From: Parabacteroides sp.
Lineage (GTDB): Bacteria; Bacteroidota; Bacteroidia; Bacteroidales; Tannerellaceae
DNA: 6,878 nt
Direction: 5' to 3'
NCBI GenBank assembly: GCA_020026285.1
Contig: JAHHQS010000183.1
Coordinates: 1 to 6,878 of the forward strand
This document shows positions 6,522-6,878 of this stretch, one piece after another (the first letter of the stretch is position 1; every line of letters begins with the position of its first letter). The notes beneath the pieces are model-generated. The model did no database searches and was not told the origin of the DNA. It saw only the letters and a program-made list of their open reading frames with translations. A program made the position numbers and the translations under genes.

Positions 6522-6595
6522 TATTGAATTAACATAGAAACAGTATATTATTGAATGGCACATGTATCTTTTTACATGTGTCATTCTTTTTTTTT
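6522..6595 (+). repeat. Direct repeat copy 2 (terminator module)
   Basis: This 74-bp near-copy of 4601-4680 is in the same orientation, with starts 1921 bp apart. It lacks the 6-bp unit of copy 1 and differs at two other bases. Together the two copies bracket the inverted wzi-like gene and its upstream region. No protein-coding + strand gene lies between the copies, so this terminator has no obvious mRNA to end. Confidence 0.85.
6553..6595 (+). terminator. Orphan rho-independent terminator
   Basis: The 13-bp stem is 6553-6565 paired with 6574-6586 and has one G-T wobble, so it is slightly stronger than copy 1. The 8-base loop ATCTTTTT is identical and nine Ts (6587-6595) follow. There is no + strand protein gene upstream since the first copy. 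It may end a small RNA from 6341 onwards, insulate the downstream promoter from read-through, or be a relic of a duplication. Confidence 0.75.
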
Positions 6596-6645
6596 ATAAC
6601 CATAAAAAGAAGAAACACTCCTCTATCTGACAACTTTGACTATAC

Positions 6646-6659
6646 GTTCTTTAAAGAAC
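6646..6659. promoter_or_regulatory. 14-bp perfect palindrome, possible operator
   Basis: GTTCTTTAAAGAAC reads the same on both strands. It lies about 50 bp upstream of the TATCTTTG box at 6711, a plausible place for a dimeric regulator to bind. No regulator is identified, and an AT-rich palindrome of this length could arise by chance. Confidence 0.3.
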
Positions 6660-6710
6660 TGTTTATGACAGAAAAAATCAGTTTTCAAGCGATTATATTC
6701 AATTTTATCT

Positions 6711-6718
6711 TATCTTTG
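6711..6718 (+). promoter_or_regulatory. Putative Bacteroidales -7 box of the next transcription unit
   Basis: TATCTTTG matches TAnnTTTG exactly and points towards the right edge. It lies after the second terminator, so a new unit could start here with a leader of roughly 145 bases before ATG 6870. A good -33 TTG is not seen about 20 bases upstream, which lowers confidence. Confidence 0.45.
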
Positions 6719-6731
6719 AGATACAAAATAT

Positions 6732-6766
6732 AAAGTCTGTTACAATAGTAACAGAAAGTGGACTTT
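6732..6766 (+). promoter_or_regulatory. Nested inverted repeats in the putative leader
   Basis: CTGTTAC (6737-6743) and GTAACAG (6748-6754) are exact complements around AATA. Outside them AAAGTC (6732-6737) pairs with GACTTT (6761-6766), leaving a short bulge on the 3' side. AAAGT/ACTTT (6757-6761, 6764-6768 region) forms a further small local dyad. The structure begins about 14 bases after the TATCTTTG box, so it would be near the 5' end of the transcript, where it could affect elongation, stability or protein binding. No T-run follows, so it is not a simple terminator. Confidence 0.4.
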
Positions 6767-6797
6767 CAAAATCACAGAGGAATGTTATCTATCATAC

Positions 6798-6848
6798 ATG
6801 GATAATACAGACATGAAAAATCATTCATCGTTAAAAAAGGCAGATTAG
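6798..6848 (+). other. 16-codon mini-ORF in the putative leader
   Basis: ATG 6798 to TAG 6848 reads MDNTDMKNHSSLKKAD, with a second in-frame ATG at 6813. It lies between the putative promoter and the possible gene start at 6870. It has no clear Shine-Dalgarno and no recognisable family. It may be a leader peptide or chance. Confidence 0.15.
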
Positions 6849-6869
6849 TCTTTCTTTATACATTTTGTT

Positions 6870-6878
6870 ATGAAGATG
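6870..6878 (+). CDS. Possible first codons of the next gene (partial)
   Basis: ATG AAG ATG occupies the last nine bases and runs off the window. It follows a plausible promoter and leader on the same strand, and MKM is a common start for exported or regulatory proteins. Three codons cannot identify a product, so this entry only flags where the next gene may begin. Confidence 0.25.

Larger units (their letters stand above)
6311..6878. other. Gene-poor 568-bp region with structured and regulatory DNA
   Basis: No convincing complete protein gene lies here. In order it holds the region upstream of the wzi-like gene, a foldable three-way-junction segment (6341-6399), a UUCG-capped hairpin (6404-6440), an AT-rich stretch (6441-6521), the second terminator repeat (6522-6595), a 14-bp palindrome (6646-6659), a TATCTTTG box (6711-6718), nested dyads (6732-6766), a 16-codon mini-ORF (6798-6848), and a possible gene start at 6870. 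The 60-codon frame at 6551-6733 starts inside the terminator repeat and is not taken as a gene. Confidence 0.7.

Noticed and set aside
4601..6595. Transposon or insertion sequence bounded by the repeats
   Set aside because: The repeats are direct and contain terminators. No transposase, terminal inverted repeats or target-site duplication is visible, and the cargo is a single Wzi-family gene.
6551..6733. 60-codon + strand ORF
   Set aside because: Its start codon is inside the terminator stem of repeat copy 2, its Phe run comes from the T-tract, and it runs through the palindrome and promoter box. No coding signal.
6646..6766. Invertible promoter flanked by recombinase sites
   Set aside because: The palindrome at 6646-6659 and the dyads at 6732-6766 do not match each other as flanking inverted repeats, and no recombinase gene is present.

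Overview
The window looks like the downstream end of a capsular or extracellular polysaccharide locus from a gut-type Bacteroidales, most likely Bacteroides or Parabacteroides. The evidence is the gene set (a WcfR-like DegT aminotransferase, a full-length FlaA1/PglF-type dehydratase and a Bacteroidetes-type Wzi outer-membrane protein), the lack of strong Shine-Dalgarno sites, and TATCTTTG boxes that match the Bacteroidales -7 element TAnnTTTG. The species is an inference.

Layout. Positions 3-50 are the last codons of an upstream + strand gene that overlaps the next start by ATGA. Positions 47-1081 encode an AT-rich FemAB/GNAT-fold transferase of the kind found in variable parts of glycan loci. 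Positions 1082-1308 form a boundary with an 18-codon mini-ORF and a hairpin; base composition changes sharply here. Positions 1309-2550 encode a PLP-dependent sugar aminotransferase. Positions 2627-4534 encode a membrane-anchored UDP-HexNAc 4,6-dehydratase, followed by a strong intrinsic terminator. On the minus strand, 4793-6286 encode a Wzi-family outer-membrane capsule protein. Positions 6311-6878 have no convincing complete gene. They hold a compact foldable segment, a second near-identical copy of the terminator module, a TATCTTTG box, dyads, and possibly the first codons of the next gene at the right edge.

How the genes work together. The dehydratase would convert UDP-GlcNAc to the 4-keto-6-deoxy sugar and the aminotransferase would aminate C4. 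This gives a UDP-4-amino-4,6-dideoxy-HexNAc such as the AATGal used to start zwitterionic capsule repeat units in B. fragilis. The FemAB-like protein may add an aminoacyl or acyl group to a sugar amine, and the Wzi-like protein would help hold the polymer at the cell surface.

The most unusual features are non-coding. A 74-80 bp terminator-bearing direct repeat flanks the inverted wzi-like gene. Just upstream of the second copy lies a segment that can fold into a three-way junction plus a UUCG-capped hairpin on the + strand, which together could be a terminator-ended small RNA. I see no CRISPR array, tRNA, rRNA, transposase or recombinase.
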